Origin: Paradesertivirga sp965650335
Lineage (GTDB): Bacteria > Bacteroidota > Bacteroidia > Sphingobacteriales > Sphingobacteriaceae
DNA: 64,000 nucleotides
Direction: 5' to 3'
Assembly: GCA_965650335.1 (NCBI GenBank)
Contig: CBFGOI010000004.1
Span: 39,889-103,888 of the forward strand
Shown here piece by piece: positions 9,476 through 18,893 of the stretch; the stretch's first letter is position 1, and each line of letters starts with the position of its first letter. A program made the translations under genes and the position numbers. The notes beneath the pieces were generated by a model. The model made no database searches and was not told where the DNA came from. It saw only the letters and a list, made by a program, of their open reading frames with translations.

Positions 9476-10789
9476 TTAGTTTTTATCTCTTATATCTCGT
9501 CCTTGATACTTGGTTACACAACGGAAACCAATATAAGATTTTGCAGTATCCTGATATTCGAAACTTCTTGTAGAATTCTGAAGAAAGTAACCGATATCTT
9601 TCCATGATCCACCACGTACAGATTTGCGTTTCAATACTGCCGGATCATTTGCTTTTGCTTCATAATTAAATGTTGGATTCAAATCATGAGTAAATGTATT
9701 TGCTGACTCATCATAAGCTGAAGCAGTCCATTCGGCTACATTACCAGCCATGTTGTACAAACCATAATCGTTAGGGAAGTACGATTTAACATTTACCGTA
9801 AATGCCCCTCCGTCATCAATATAATTACCGCGACCTGGTTTAAAGTTGGCCATTAAACACCCTTTTGCATTTCTTATGTACGGGCCTCCCCATGGGTAAT
9901 CGTTCCCAATTCTACCACCTCTGGCAGCGTACTCAAATTCGGCTTCCGTAGGTAACATATAATCCGAACGAATATATTCAGGCATCTTTTTGCTAGCAGC
10001 ATATGTTGCATACAAACGAGTACGCCAAACGGTAAATGCGCGAGCCTGACGCCAGGTTACTCCCACTACCGGGTAGTTTTTAAATGCCGGATGAGAAAAG
10101 TATCCTTGTGTTAAGGGTTCGTTCTGAGCATACGCAAAATCAGATAACCATACCAGGGTGTCAGGATAAATGGCTACTGTATCACGTAGAATATTATCAG
10201 ATCTTGTTCTGGTTTTATCGCCGCGATAATTTGCTGCTTCGCGGAACTTCATGATTTCTAAATTATATTTAAGAAGGCGAACATCGATCTCATTCCGATC
10301 GAATACTCTGTCTTCTCCCTGATAATACATGGCCTGTAATTTAGATGCATTGGCAGCACTTCCTTTTTTATTACTCCATATAGTACCCGCCTTTTTCCAA
10401 TCGATATACTGCTGTCCGCCTGCATTCGCTGCCGCTCCCTTTTTCGGCTTTATGAAATATTTTGGATCCTGAAGATAATCTTTAATGGCGATCGAGTCTC
10501 TTACCCAATTTACAAACTGACGATATTCGCTGTTTGTAATCTCAGTCTCATCCATATAAAACGCCTGAACAGTCACCTGTTTGTTTTGTGCTATCTGCGC
10601 GAAAGTTATGTCCTGATCTGTTTGGCCCATTACAAAGGAACCGGCGGGGATGTAAACCATTCCCAGGGGTATAGTTTTTGTAGGCACTTTTTTTGTACGA
10701 ACTCCTACCAGTTCACCACCAGATCCCCTTCCGCATCCGCTTGAGAGAGCCGTTACAATTGCGAGAGCGATAAAGTAAATTTTTTTCAT
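9476..10789 (-). CDS. gldK: T9SS lipoprotein GldK/PorK (FGE-sulfatase fold)
   Basis: Outer-membrane-associated lipoprotein that forms the T9SS ring with GldN. I start at the ATG at 10789 (MKKIYFIALAIVTALSSGC), which gives a lipoprotein signal with lipobox LSSGC and lipidated C19. The upstream ATG at 10804 would add five non-signal residues. The rest is a formylglycine-generating-enzyme-like domain: IPAGSFVMGQ near the start, MDETEITNSEYRQF, LPTEAEFEYAARGG, YPWG, and NVAEWTASAY and RGGSW near the end. It is first in the operon and has about 200 bases of upstream spacer. I did not find a convincing full promoter there. Confidence 0.94.
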   Translation of the reverse strand: MKKIYFIALAIVTALSSGCGRGSGGELVGVRTKKVPTKTIPLGMVYIPAGSFVMGQTDQDITFAQIAQNKQVTVQAFYMDETEITNSEYRQFVNWVRDSIAIKDYLQDPKYFIKPKKGAAANAGGQQYIDWKKAGTIWSNKKGSAANASKLQAMYYQGEDRVFDRNEIDVRLLKYNLEIMKFREAANYRGDKTRTRSDNILRDTVAIYPDTLVWLSDFAYAQNEPLTQGYFSHPAFKNYPVVGVTWRQARAFTVWRTRLYATYAASKKMPEYIRSDYMLPTEAEFEYAARGGRIGNDYPWGGPYIRNAKGCLMANFKPGRGNYIDDGGAFTVNVKSYFPNDYGLYNMAGNVAEWTASAYDESANTFTHDLNPTFNYEAKANDPAVLKRKSVRGGSWKDIGYFLQNSTRSFEYQDTAKSYIGFRCVTKYQGRDIRDKN

Positions 10790-10988
10790 TGTATTTAAAG
10801 GCATAGCTTTTAAACTTTCGAAGTTATTTTATAATAAACTTATTTATTAAAAATTATTATCCAAACAGTAAACTTATGAAAATTTTCATGGTTAATTATA
10901 ATAACTCATAAACTTTCAGATGCCTTGTTACGAATAACACAGGTGAAATGTTACTGATAATAGAAGTTTTTTTGAAGGAAGATCAGAT

Positions 10989-11756
10989 TTATTTGTTTAC
11001 CTGCTTAATATATTGCTCAATTGCCATGGTCATACTAGGGGCAACCGGCGTTGGCGCGGGGATATCAACTATTAGGTTTCGGTCAGCAATTGCCTTCTGA
11101 GTAGTCACACCAAAGGCAGCAATGCGAGTATCATTTTGCTCAAATGTGGGGAAGTTTTTATACAGCGATTGAACACTGGAAGGGCTGAAAAATACGATCA
11201 CGTCGTAAAAAACATTGGCAAGATCTGAAAGATCGCTGCAAACGGTTCTGAATAAAACGGCCTGGGTAAAAGTATATCCATTTTCTTGTAAAAATTTCTG
11301 GGTTTCCTCAGCGGAAACATCAGAACAAGGATAAAGAAATTGCTCGGCGGTGTGTTTTTTTAGCACTTCAGCTAGATCACTTGCTGTTTGTTTTCCGAAA
11401 AATATTTTTCGTTTTCTATATTGAATATACTTTTGAAGGTACAAAGCGATGGTTTCCGACAAACAAAAGTATTTCATTTCTGAAGGCACTTCGTAACGCA
11501 TCTCTTCGCATACACGAAAAAAATGGTCGACCGCATTCTTACTTGTGAAAATTACGGCAGTAAAATCAGCAAAATTAATCTTGTCTTTTCTGAAATCTTT
11601 AGCAGGAACTCCTTCTACATGTATAAATGATCTGAAATCTACCTTTACATTGAACTTTTTAGCGAGCTCGTAATACGGGGACTTGTCGTTCTCTGGCTTG
11701 GGCAATGTAACCAGGATACTCTTTACCTTTTTCTTTCTTGCATCTGTTGATACCAT
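10989..11756 (-). CDS. hemD: Uroporphyrinogen-III synthase
   Basis: A 255-residue HemD-family protein. It cyclises hydroxymethylbilane to uroporphyrinogen III in tetrapyrrole synthesis. Visible features are the two-lobed pattern with FTSKNAVDHFF in the first lobe and VIVFFSPSSVQSLYKNF followed by IAAFGVTTQKAIAD in the second. These match the loosely conserved HemD family. It lies 6 bases after the DUF4271 gene and is likely co-transcribed with it. A second haem-related gene, hemW, lies far away at 50 kb. Confidence 0.86.
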   Translation of the reverse strand: MVSTDARKKKVKSILVTLPKPENDKSPYYELAKKFNVKVDFRSFIHVEGVPAKDFRKDKINFADFTAVIFTSKNAVDHFFRVCEEMRYEVPSEMKYFCLSETIALYLQKYIQYRKRKIFFGKQTASDLAEVLKKHTAEQFLYPCSDVSAEETQKFLQENGYTFTQAVLFRTVCSDLSDLANVFYDVIVFFSPSSVQSLYKNFPTFEQNDTRIAAFGVTTQKAIADRNLIVDIPAPTPVAPSMTMAIEQYIKQVNK

Positions 11757-11762
11757 ACTTTT

Positions 11763-12776
11763 CTAGAACCTAAGAGCTTTTATTAGAATTAATAATGGGC
11801 AAATTTCGAGGGCACAAAGATAGAAAATAAAATATATTATCGGAAACCTGTAGTTTGATAAAATATTTGTGGCGGCCCTTAGATACTGAAAGAAGAAAAT
11901 TGCTCCTATTAAAATCAGCGACATGTAAATGTAAAGAGGAGCAAACCGTGCCGGGGTGAGACAAAACGCAATTACTATCGGCAGAAACAATAATGCGGCA
12001 TTAAAGTAGCTTAAAATTAATATCGAAATATATTCTTTTACGATCTTTCCAACGCCTAGCAAAAATCCGAGTATTCGCAGAAGGATGATCTTAGCAGTGA
12101 ATAAAGCTATGACAATGATCGAAAGGTGTATAAATAAATTAAAACCGGTATAACCGTACGACAACTGAAAGTACTTGCCACATTGATAAAGATACATTCC
12201 GATAGTAAAACCAAATAGCAGGTATAGAAAAATAAAAGGCCAGGAATTGAAGAACTTCTCCTCTTTGTTTATTTGACCCAAGACCCGGTTGCTATAAAAC
12301 GCCTGAATAATTGCAGACAACTCTTTAGAAAATGCATTTTTTAACACTGCAAAAGAGAATAACAGCACAAAAACAAATGCGATAATCCACAGTTCGCCCC
12401 TGGGGCGGGGTCGCCCCTTATCGTATCGCTCAATTTTCTTGGGAAATTTACCTGCCCATTCCTGAAAATTTGTATTTTTTATTGAGTAAAGCTCTATTAA
12501 ACTGTCGAGAAATTGGTTTGGCCGGGTTGGATCTGGACGTTTTATCCATACCATGGCTAATGAATCGCCGACGGCTTTTAAAGAATCCTTTACATGCTGA
12601 ATCGAATCTTTTTTAGCCTGAAACCTTGCCAGATAGGCTGAATCCCGGGGCGCAACCCTATTGTACCTCGGTTTGGATAAGATTGAAGATGCCCCCGAAA
12701 CAGTGTCTGTTTGTGCCAAAACAGCCAAACTGCATGTTAATAATCCCAAAAAAAGTAGAAAATTTTTCCCAAACAT
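11763..12776 (-). CDS. DUF4271-type integral membrane protein
   Basis: I place the start at ATG 12776, because the first 45 residues of the longer frame (from 12911) are not signal-like, whereas MFGKNFLLFLGLLTCSLAVLAQ is a good signal peptide. The 337-residue product then has a soluble segment (about 25-125) and six or so hydrophobic helices through the C-terminal half (for example WIIAFVFVLLFSFAVL and FIFLYLLFGFTIGMYLY). Pairing with hemD is common in Bacteroidota for proteins called DUF4271. The function is unknown; the adjacency hints at a role near the envelope or haem pathway but does not establish it. Confidence 0.78.
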   Translation of the reverse strand: MFGKNFLLFLGLLTCSLAVLAQTDTVSGASSILSKPRYNRVAPRDSAYLARFQAKKDSIQHVKDSLKAVGDSLAMVWIKRPDPTRPNQFLDSLIELYSIKNTNFQEWAGKFPKKIERYDKGRPRPRGELWIIAFVFVLLFSFAVLKNAFSKELSAIIQAFYSNRVLGQINKEEKFFNSWPFIFLYLLFGFTIGMYLYQCGKYFQLSYGYTGFNLFIHLSIIVIALFTAKIILLRILGFLLGVGKIVKEYISILILSYFNAALLFLPIVIAFCLTPARFAPLYIYMSLILIGAIFFFQYLRAATNILSNYRFPIIYFIFYLCALEICPLLILIKALRF

Positions 12777-12980
12777 TAATTCAATCAATATTTCCGGTGA
12801 AGATTGAGTGCAAATTACCTGAATATAATCTTGTTTTCCTAAGGCTTTAAACTCATTTACTCCGCCGAAGATCAAAAAACGTCTCCTTATCGATTTTTCG
12901 TATGTTTTCACCTAAATCCTCACCACCTCTTCGGGCTTTAATGACCAAAGCTCCATGGTTAGACCGCTTGCATTCTTGCA

Positions 12981-13493
12981 TTAGTAAACATTTTTTTCCA
13001 CCATCATTTTTTTATCACCAGAAGTTATATCAACAATGGCGTATCGCGGAACTTTCACAATTTCCAATTCATCTAAAATATCCACCAGATTTTTGAAGTT
13101 CGCGTTCTCACCGGGTTTAATCAGGATCATTAAACTTTTTCCGGATCTCTTCAGTACTTCCTTCATTTGATTCTGAAAATCGGATCTGATTTTGGAAGAA
13201 GTACTAATTTGAACAAACTCGGGCTTATCACAAGTACCGAGGTACCACAAAATTTGATCTCTGGCACCTAAACAAACGGTCATTGCTCTGTTTTCGGAGA
13301 TAGGGAAAGCTCCTTCATCAACGGGCATAGCAACAGGCATTGCCGAAGGTTTAGAAAGGGAAGTTGTGAGCATAAAAAAGGTGATTAGTAAAAATGCCAA
13401 ATCAACCATAGCCGTCAGATCGACTTTGGGCAATGGCTTTAAGCTGCTTTTATTTTTTCCGCTGTTGCTGATGGATTGGTTTAGTTCGGCCAT
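12981..13493 (-). CDS. ExbD/TolR-family biopolymer transport protein, without an ExbB partner here
   Basis: A 170-residue protein with a short cytoplasmic N-terminus and a single transmembrane helix (VDLAFLLITFFMLTTSL, about residues 29-46) that begins with the conserved Asp of the ExbD/TolR family (D30). A periplasmic domain follows. ExbD works with ExbB as the proton-powered motor for TonB, and homologues drive other envelope machines. No ExbB/TolQ gene adjoins it; the neighbour downstream on the same strand is the DUF4271 gene, 204 bases away. It may use an ExbB encoded elsewhere. Confidence 0.85.
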   Translation of the reverse strand: MAELNQSISNSGKNKSSLKPLPKVDLTAMVDLAFLLITFFMLTTSLSKPSAMPVAMPVDEGAFPISENRAMTVCLGARDQILWYLGTCDKPEFVQISTSSKIRSDFQNQMKEVLKRSGKSLMILIKPGENANFKNLVDILDELEIVKVPRYAIVDITSGDKKMMVEKNVY

Positions 13494-13621
13494 GATCTTT
13501 TGCTTTAAGTATATCTGATAGATGTTTGCATCCGTATAAATCCATAAGTATATAAAGATTGTTTTATTTAAAACCCTCCTCTTTGAAAACGGTTATTAAA
13601 TCGAAGCCCAAGAAAAACACC

Positions 13622-13852
13622 ATGGAGAAATTTGAAATTCAAGCGCTGCTACACGACGGCTCGTTTGTGGATTATGAAGTCCAAACAGAACGCCATTCTG
13701 ACAAATACGAGGTTTTCAAAGATGGAAAACCTATCGCTTCATTTAGAGCCAAAAAAGATGGCGGCTGGGAAATAGAAAACAATCAGGCACAAATTGATGA
13801 AGACTTGCAGCACCGCATTACTCTGCAATTAAACGGATATAGAATATCATAG
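13622..13852 (+). CDS. Small hypothetical protein (76 aa)
   Basis: The frame is open from 13559, but the ATG at 13622 (MEKFEIQALLHDGSFVDYEV) is the natural start, because the upstream part is basic and low in structure. The product is soluble and acidic, with alternating beta-like segments and no signal or membrane helix. It ends 3 bases before the convergent lipoprotein gene and diverges from exbD. I do not recognise the family. Confidence 0.62.
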   Translation: MEKFEIQALLHDGSFVDYEVQTERHSDKYEVFKDGKPIASFRAKKDGGWEIENNQAQIDEDLQHRITLQLNGYRIS

Positions 13853-13855
13853 TTA

Positions 13856-14257
13856 TTACTTAATTCGTTCGGCAGTTATTCGGGTGGCATCCTGTTCCAT
13901 TGTTTCAAAAACCAGTTTATTTTCGGATATTTCTTTTATAAGAAATGGAAACTCCCGGGTTGTACCTCCTTCAAGAACTTCTTTATAACGAATCATATTG
14001 TCTTCCATTCTGAACGTTCCATACGATAAGCGTTTGCCACCCCATATAATCACCAGATCATTTGATTTTGAAAACTGGATGGAAGGACTTTGCGCTTTCA
14101 CTTCTTCATCAGGCATTATATAGGGAGGATGCTGGTTTGGATTCTCCACTTTGACATATTTCCATTCGCCGTACAACTGTTCCGGCTTTACGGATCTTGC
14201 ACATGAAATGAATAGCAACAGAATAACTATAGTAAAAAAAGGCAGGGCACGTTTCAT
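13856..14257 (-). CDS. Small lipoprotein, lipocalin-like
   Basis: A 133-residue protein with a lipoprotein signal (MKRALPFFTIVILLLFISC; lipidated C19). The mature part begins with LYGEWKYVKVE and continues as short beta strands, the pattern of lipocalin-like small lipoproteins of Bacteroidota. No catalytic residues are evident and the ligand is unknown. It is convergent with the 76-residue gene and 37 bases downstream of the YdeI-like gene. Confidence 0.75.
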   Translation of the reverse strand: MKRALPFFTIVILLLFISCARSVKPEQLYGEWKYVKVENPNQHPPYIMPDEEVKAQSPSIQFSKSNDLVIIWGGKRLSYGTFRMEDNMIRYKEVLEGGTTREFPFLIKEISENKLVFETMEQDATRITAERIK

Positions 14258-14294
14258 GAAATATTTTTTAATTAAGTGTCGGTTGACTTGTAGC

Positions 14295-14771
14295 CTAACA
14301 CACAGGAAGCCCTAAAGCTAATTTATTAATAGCTGAAGCCATTCGATCTACTGTTATTTCTTCTGAATTTACTGAGTAGATCCAATCCAGGTACTCCTTC
14401 TTTGTATCTTGGGGAAGTGATTCGAAATTCTTTAATGCTTCCGGCTCATCTTGCAAACAAAGCATAAAGTCGTCCGGAACCGGCAAAACGGGTTCAAGAG
14501 AGTACAAAACAACATTTACCCAATCGCCTGCATTCTTTTTTATTGCTTTGCGGATTTCGGCTTTAACAGCGATGAACAATCTGCCTTTACCCATTGGCAT
14601 TAGGTGAAGCTGCTTCACTTCATATTCATCAATATAGCCCCGCACTTTTTGCATTCCAAAATGCTTCTTTTTTCCCGGAGGGAGTTCCGGAATACGGGCA
14701 AATGTCCAGCCTCCCTTGCCAGGAAAGCGTTCTAACAATATGCTTTGATTTACCAATGGTTCTTCTTCCAT
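14295..14771 (-). CDS. DUF1905/YdeI (OmpD-associated) family protein
   Basis: A 158-residue cytosolic protein. The N-terminal half resembles DUF1905 (GGWTFARIPELP near residue 20, then MPMGKGRLFIAVKAEIRKAI), and the C-terminal part resembles the YdeI/OmpD-associated helical domain (ALKNFESLPQDTKKEYLDWI). Members have been linked to bacteriocin protection in annotation, but no biochemical role is established. It follows the ABC permease gene on the same strand after 28 bases. Confidence 0.75.
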   Translation of the reverse strand: MEEEPLVNQSILLERFPGKGGWTFARIPELPPGKKKHFGMQKVRGYIDEYEVKQLHLMPMGKGRLFIAVKAEIRKAIKKNAGDWVNVVLYSLEPVLPVPDDFMLCLQDEPEALKNFESLPQDTKKEYLDWIYSVNSEEITVDRMASAINKLALGLPVC

Positions 14772-14799
14772 CTTTAGCTAACCGGCAATTGCATTTTCT

Positions 14800-17349
14800 T
14801 TAAACTCCTCTTAAAACCTCTAAGGGAGGCCTGTTTAAAATACCGCGGCTATTTATCAACCCAATAATAACAGTTAAAGCAGATATTAAAAAGAATAAAA
14901 GAAATAATGGACCTGCTTGCGGACTAAAGGATGTTTTAAACGTATAAACCGCAAGTGCCCAGCTTGCAGCTAATGAAATCAAAATTCCAGTAGCCGCTGC
15001 AAATGCTCCCAGGAAAAAATATTCTAAAGCAGTTATTATTAAGATCTGGCTTTTACGACCGCCTAAAGTGCGTAACAATACGCTTTCCTGAATTCGTTGA
15101 TATTTACTTATAAGAACCGAAGCGATTAAAACAATTAAGCCTGTTAGAATACTGAAAGCTGCCATAAACTGAATGATAAAACCTATTTTTTTAAAAATAT
15201 CATCCAATACACTCAGCACGAGAGCTAAATCAATTACAGATATATTCGGAAAACTTTGAACAATATCTTTCTGAAAGCTGGCAGAAGCTTCACTATCGGG
15301 TACACGAGTCATTAACACATGAAACTGTGGAGCATCTTCTAAAACACCTTTAGGAAACACCAATCTGAAATTGGTTTGAATACGATTCCAGTCTACTTCC
15401 CTAAAACTGCTAACTACTGTTGGAATAATTGCTCCCTGCACATTGAATGTGAGTGTATCTCCGACGTCTACATGAATTTGCCGGGCATACCGCTCTTCCA
15501 GAGACACATTTATTAAACCTTCTGGTGTTATATTTCCGATCCATTTTCCTTTGGTAATACGCTCTGAAGCACTAAGAGTATCCCGGTAGGTAGCTCTTAG
15601 CTCTGAGTTGAAAGCTCGACGAGAAACTTTTAGCGTGCTGTCTTTTTTAATATCGGCTGCTGTATATCCATTTACTTCCTCAATCCGCATGGTTACGATC
15701 GGCACTTCGCTGATTACAGGCAAGCCATGTTCTTTTGTAAGGTTGGCAACTTTGTCTTTTTGTTTGGTTTGAATATCAAACAAAACCATGTTTGGCTGAT
15801 CTCCACTTGCAGACACTGTTACCCTGGTCATCAGAATATTCTGAACTAAAAAAAGTGTGCTGATAAACGCGGTTCCTAAACCGATTGAAACAATGAGAAT
15901 AAGTGTTTGATTGTGAGGTCTGAATAAATTGGCTAAACCCTGACGCCATAAATAACTCCATGAAGCAGGAAAGAACTTGCGCACAAGCCAGATTAAGGAG
16001 GCTGCAGTTGCGGTTAGAACCATGAAAGCGGCAATAACTCCGCCTGTAAAAAAGAATGCCTCGCGCCAGCTCTTCAACTGTAAATAGGAAAAGCATATTA
16101 CAAAAGTTAATATCAAAAGATAAACAAGCCACTTAAGGGGATCTTTAAAGAGACTCGTTTCGTGATAAGTAATGCGCAGGGTATTTAGAGGAGAAATATT
16201 CCGGACAGAAACCAAGGGTAACAGAGCAAATAAAATTGAAATTATTATCCCTAAAAGGAGTCCTTGTAAAATTGCGGACCAAGAAACGACACCCGATATT
16301 TCGACTGGCAATATGTCTTTTAAAACCCAGGGCAAGACCTGCTGAACCACGGTGCCTAAAATTGCACCGATTACAGAGCCAATGAAACCGATTCCGACTA
16401 TTTGGATAAGATAAATTAGAAAGGCCTGAGATGCCTTTACTCCCATACACCTAAGTATTGCAATTGTGGGCAGTTTTTCGCGAATATAGATGTGTATGGC
16501 ACTGGCAACTCCAATACAACCCAGTAATAGTGCCACAAAACCAACAAGAGATAGAAAGCGGGTAAGGTCTTCGAATGATCTGCCCGTGTCGCGCTTCTGA
16601 CCTTCTACGGTTTGATAATCAAGGTTTTCTTTTTCTAAACGAGGTTCGATACGTTTAATCAGCTTTTCGGCTGCACTGGCATCCTTAAACTTGTAGAAAT
16701 ATTGACTATTAATTCTGCTGCCTTTTTTTGACAGCCCCGTGGGCTCAAGGTATTTGAAAGGCATGTATACCACTGGTGCCACCGATGCTGAAATACCTGT
16801 TTGACCGGGCGCTTTCTGCAGAATGCCGATAATCTCAAAAGTAACTTCGCCAATTTTAAGAGAATCGCCGACAGATGCGTTAAACTGCAGCATCAGGGTT
16901 TTATCAACAATAACTGCTTGTGAATCTCTGAACTCTTTTGCTGCGCGAGCTGGAATAGTTTCCAAGCTGCCATAATATGGAAAATCTCCTTCCAGGGCTT
17001 TCACCTGAACTAAACGTGTCCCCTGGCTTTTGGGAAAATAAACCATTGATGCGAAACTTCGCTGTTGAGCGCGCTCATCGCCGATTGAATCCAGAAATTT
17101 TTCTGTTAGGGCAGAAACAGGTTTGTTACTGGAGATTGAAAGATCAGCACCCAAGAGGCCGGCTGCTTGCGCATCAATGTCTTTCTTTAAATTATCCCCA
17201 AACGAATAGATAGCAACCAAGGCAGCAATGCCTAAAATAATGGAAGAAATAAACAGAAATAAACGAGAACGGCTTCGCCGGCTGTCTCGCCAGGCCATTT
17301 TAAACAGCCATCCAATTTTAACCGGCATTTTATTGTTAATATCGACCAT
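14800..17349 (-). CDS. FtsX-type ABC transporter permease (YbbP-like)
   Basis: An 849-residue permease with two FtsX domains. The N-terminus (MAWRDSRRSRSRLFLFISS) leads into TM1, followed by a large extracytoplasmic domain, TM clusters at about 255-400 and 410-500, a second extracytoplasmic domain at about 500-700, and a final TM cluster. This is the arrangement of YbbP, a predicted lipoprotein/lipid exporter subunit. The start overlaps the end of the ATPase gene by 14 bases, suggesting coupled translation; an alternative ATG at 17328 would remove the overlap. The true substrate is not known. Confidence 0.88.
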   Translation of the reverse strand: MVDINNKMPVKIGWLFKMAWRDSRRSRSRLFLFISSIILGIAALVAIYSFGDNLKKDIDAQAAGLLGADLSISSNKPVSALTEKFLDSIGDERAQQRSFASMVYFPKSQGTRLVQVKALEGDFPYYGSLETIPARAAKEFRDSQAVIVDKTLMLQFNASVGDSLKIGEVTFEIIGILQKAPGQTGISASVAPVVYMPFKYLEPTGLSKKGSRINSQYFYKFKDASAAEKLIKRIEPRLEKENLDYQTVEGQKRDTGRSFEDLTRFLSLVGFVALLLGCIGVASAIHIYIREKLPTIAILRCMGVKASQAFLIYLIQIVGIGFIGSVIGAILGTVVQQVLPWVLKDILPVEISGVVSWSAILQGLLLGIIISILFALLPLVSVRNISPLNTLRITYHETSLFKDPLKWLVYLLILTFVICFSYLQLKSWREAFFFTGGVIAAFMVLTATAASLIWLVRKFFPASWSYLWRQGLANLFRPHNQTLILIVSIGLGTAFISTLFLVQNILMTRVTVSASGDQPNMVLFDIQTKQKDKVANLTKEHGLPVISEVPIVTMRIEEVNGYTAADIKKDSTLKVSRRAFNSELRATYRDTLSASERITKGKWIGNITPEGLINVSLEERYARQIHVDVGDTLTFNVQGAIIPTVVSSFREVDWNRIQTNFRLVFPKGVLEDAPQFHVLMTRVPDSEASASFQKDIVQSFPNISVIDLALVLSVLDDIFKKIGFIIQFMAAFSILTGLIVLIASVLISKYQRIQESVLLRTLGGRKSQILIITALEYFFLGAFAAATGILISLAASWALAVYTFKTSFSPQAGPLFLLFFLISALTVIIGLINSRGILNRPPLEVLRGV

Positions 17350-18034
17350 TGCCCTGCGTTAGATCGTCTGCTATTATAACTCCGCCCTTAATCCGAATAA
17401 TCCGCTGAGTTTTTGATGCCAATTCCATATCGTGAGTTACCAGGACAAGGGTAGTTCCTGCTTCTGTGTTTAAATCGAAAATTAGCTTCACAACCTTTTC
17501 ACTTGTTTCTGCGTCTAAATTTCCGGTAGGCTCATCTGCGAATAAAATCTTTGGACTATTTGAAAATGCCCTCGCCAGCGATACACGCTGCTGCTCGCCA
17601 CCAGATAGTTGGGATGGATAATGGTGACTACGATCTGATAAGCCAACCTTGTCAAGTAATTCTAAAGCCCGGGGCTTAATATTTTTTTCGCCACGCAATT
17701 CCAAGGGAACCATTACATTTTCTAGTGCGGTTAGTGTTGGAAGCAGCTGAAAGTTTTGGAAAATAAATCCAACATATTGATTACGCAGCAGTGCCCGTTT
17801 ATCTTCGCTGAGCTGATCAATCCGTATGCTGTTTAGTTCTACAGAGCCGGTTGATGAACGGTCCAAACCGGCGCATAAGCCCAACAAGGTAGTTTTACCA
17901 CTACCAGACGGACCAACGATAGAAATTGTAGAACCCGCCTCGACAGAAAAATTTATGTTTTCTAAAACCGTTAAACTGCGACCTGCGCTTAAGTATGTTT
18001 TACTAAGATTTTGAATATTCAGAATTTTGTCCAC
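17336..18034 (-). CDS. ABC transporter ATP-binding protein (YbbA/LolD type)
   Basis: A 232-residue ATPase with Walker A GPSGSGKTT, the signature LSGGEQQRVSLARAF, Walker B ILFADEPTGNLD and switch-region VLVTHD. These put it in the MacB/LolD/YbbA class, which partners FtsX-type permeases and drives substrate movement at the periplasmic side rather than classical import. The permease gene begins inside its 3' end. The divergent neighbour is the tesA-like gene, the same neighbourhood as ybbA-ybbP/tesA in enterobacteria. Confidence 0.92.
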   Translation of the reverse strand: MDKILNIQNLSKTYLSAGRSLTVLENINFSVEAGSTISIVGPSGSGKTTLLGLCAGLDRSSTGSVELNSIRIDQLSEDKRALLRNQYVGFIFQNFQLLPTLTALENVMVPLELRGEKNIKPRALELLDKVGLSDRSHHYPSQLSGGEQQRVSLARAFSNSPKILFADEPTGNLDAETSEKVVKLIFDLNTEAGTTLVLVTHDMELASKTQRIIRIKGGVIIADDLTQGNGRY

Positions 18035-18217
18035 ATTCGTAAGTTATAATGCTAAAACAACAGCACAAAAGTTTGACTGAAATTCTTTTAAATTATTACA
18101 TAAGCGAAGCAATTTAGCTTAAACATGCAGTGATATCATGTTTGATAATTTCAAAAAATCAGGTTTTAATAAAAAAGGCTGAGGTATAAACGTTATCATG
18201 TAAATAAAGCAGGGAAA

Positions 18218-18880
18218 ATGAAGCATATATTTTGGACATTTTTAATCGCTATAGTTATGATGGGTTGCAGCAATGAAAATCAGGGAGAAAGCAACAATGA
18301 TAAAAAAAGCAGCTCAGAAACGGTGAAAAGGAAAACCATACTGTTTTTTGGAAACAGCTTAACCGCTGGGTACGGGCTTGAGGACCCTGAAGAAGCTTTT
18401 CCCGCCGTTATTCAGCAAAAAATCGACTCATTAAATTTGCCTTATAAAGTAATCAATGCGGGATTAAGCGGAGAAACCACATCTGGCGGTGTGAATCGCA
18501 TAAACTGGCTCTTAAAACAGCAAATTGATATTTTTGTATTGGAACTAGGGGCTAATGACGGCTTGCGCGGTCTTAAAGTATCGCAAACAAAACGGAACCT
18601 GCAGTCCATATTAGATACCGTTGCAGCCAGGTACCCGAACGCCAAGCGAATTTTATTAGGGATGGAAGTTCCACCAAATATGGGAAGTAAATATGTATCG
18701 GATTTCCGGGTGATTTTCCGCCAGATTGCTGAAGAAAATAAGATTCCTTTTGTGCCTTTTATGCTGGAAGGTGTTGCGGGAAATGCTGAATTGAATTTAC
18801 GGGATGGGATTCATCCAACAGGTGAAGGCTATAAAATTGTAGCCGAGAATGTTTGGGAAGTTTTGAAAAAAGAATTGTAA
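18218..18880 (+). CDS. TesA-like SGNH/GDSL esterase, lipoprotein
   Basis: A 220-residue hydrolase. All SGNH blocks are present: GNSL with nucleophile S47 (block I, usually GDSL), the block II glycine in GLSGETTSGG, GANDG (block III) and DGIHPTGEGY with the catalytic Asp and His. Family members such as E. coli TesA hydrolyse acyl esters and thioesters. Here the N-terminus is a lipoprotein signal with lipobox MMGC (C17) rather than a plain periplasmic signal, followed by a Ser/Asn/Lys linker. It diverges from the ybbA/ybbP-type transporter. Confidence 0.9.
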   Translation: MKHIFWTFLIAIVMMGCSNENQGESNNDKKSSSETVKRKTILFFGNSLTAGYGLEDPEEAFPAVIQQKIDSLNLPYKVINAGLSGETTSGGVNRINWLLKQQIDIFVLELGANDGLRGLKVSQTKRNLQSILDTVAARYPNAKRILLGMEVPPNMGSKYVSDFRVIFRQIAEENKIPFVPFMLEGVAGNAELNLRDGIHPTGEGYKIVAENVWEVLKKEL

Positions 18881-18893
18881 TTCAAGTTTTAAT

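Noticed and set aside
12777..12980. Possible tRNA or small gene between the DUF4271 and exbD genes
   Set aside because: No cloverleaf pattern or coding-like frame was found; the 65-codon + frame there is a shadow.
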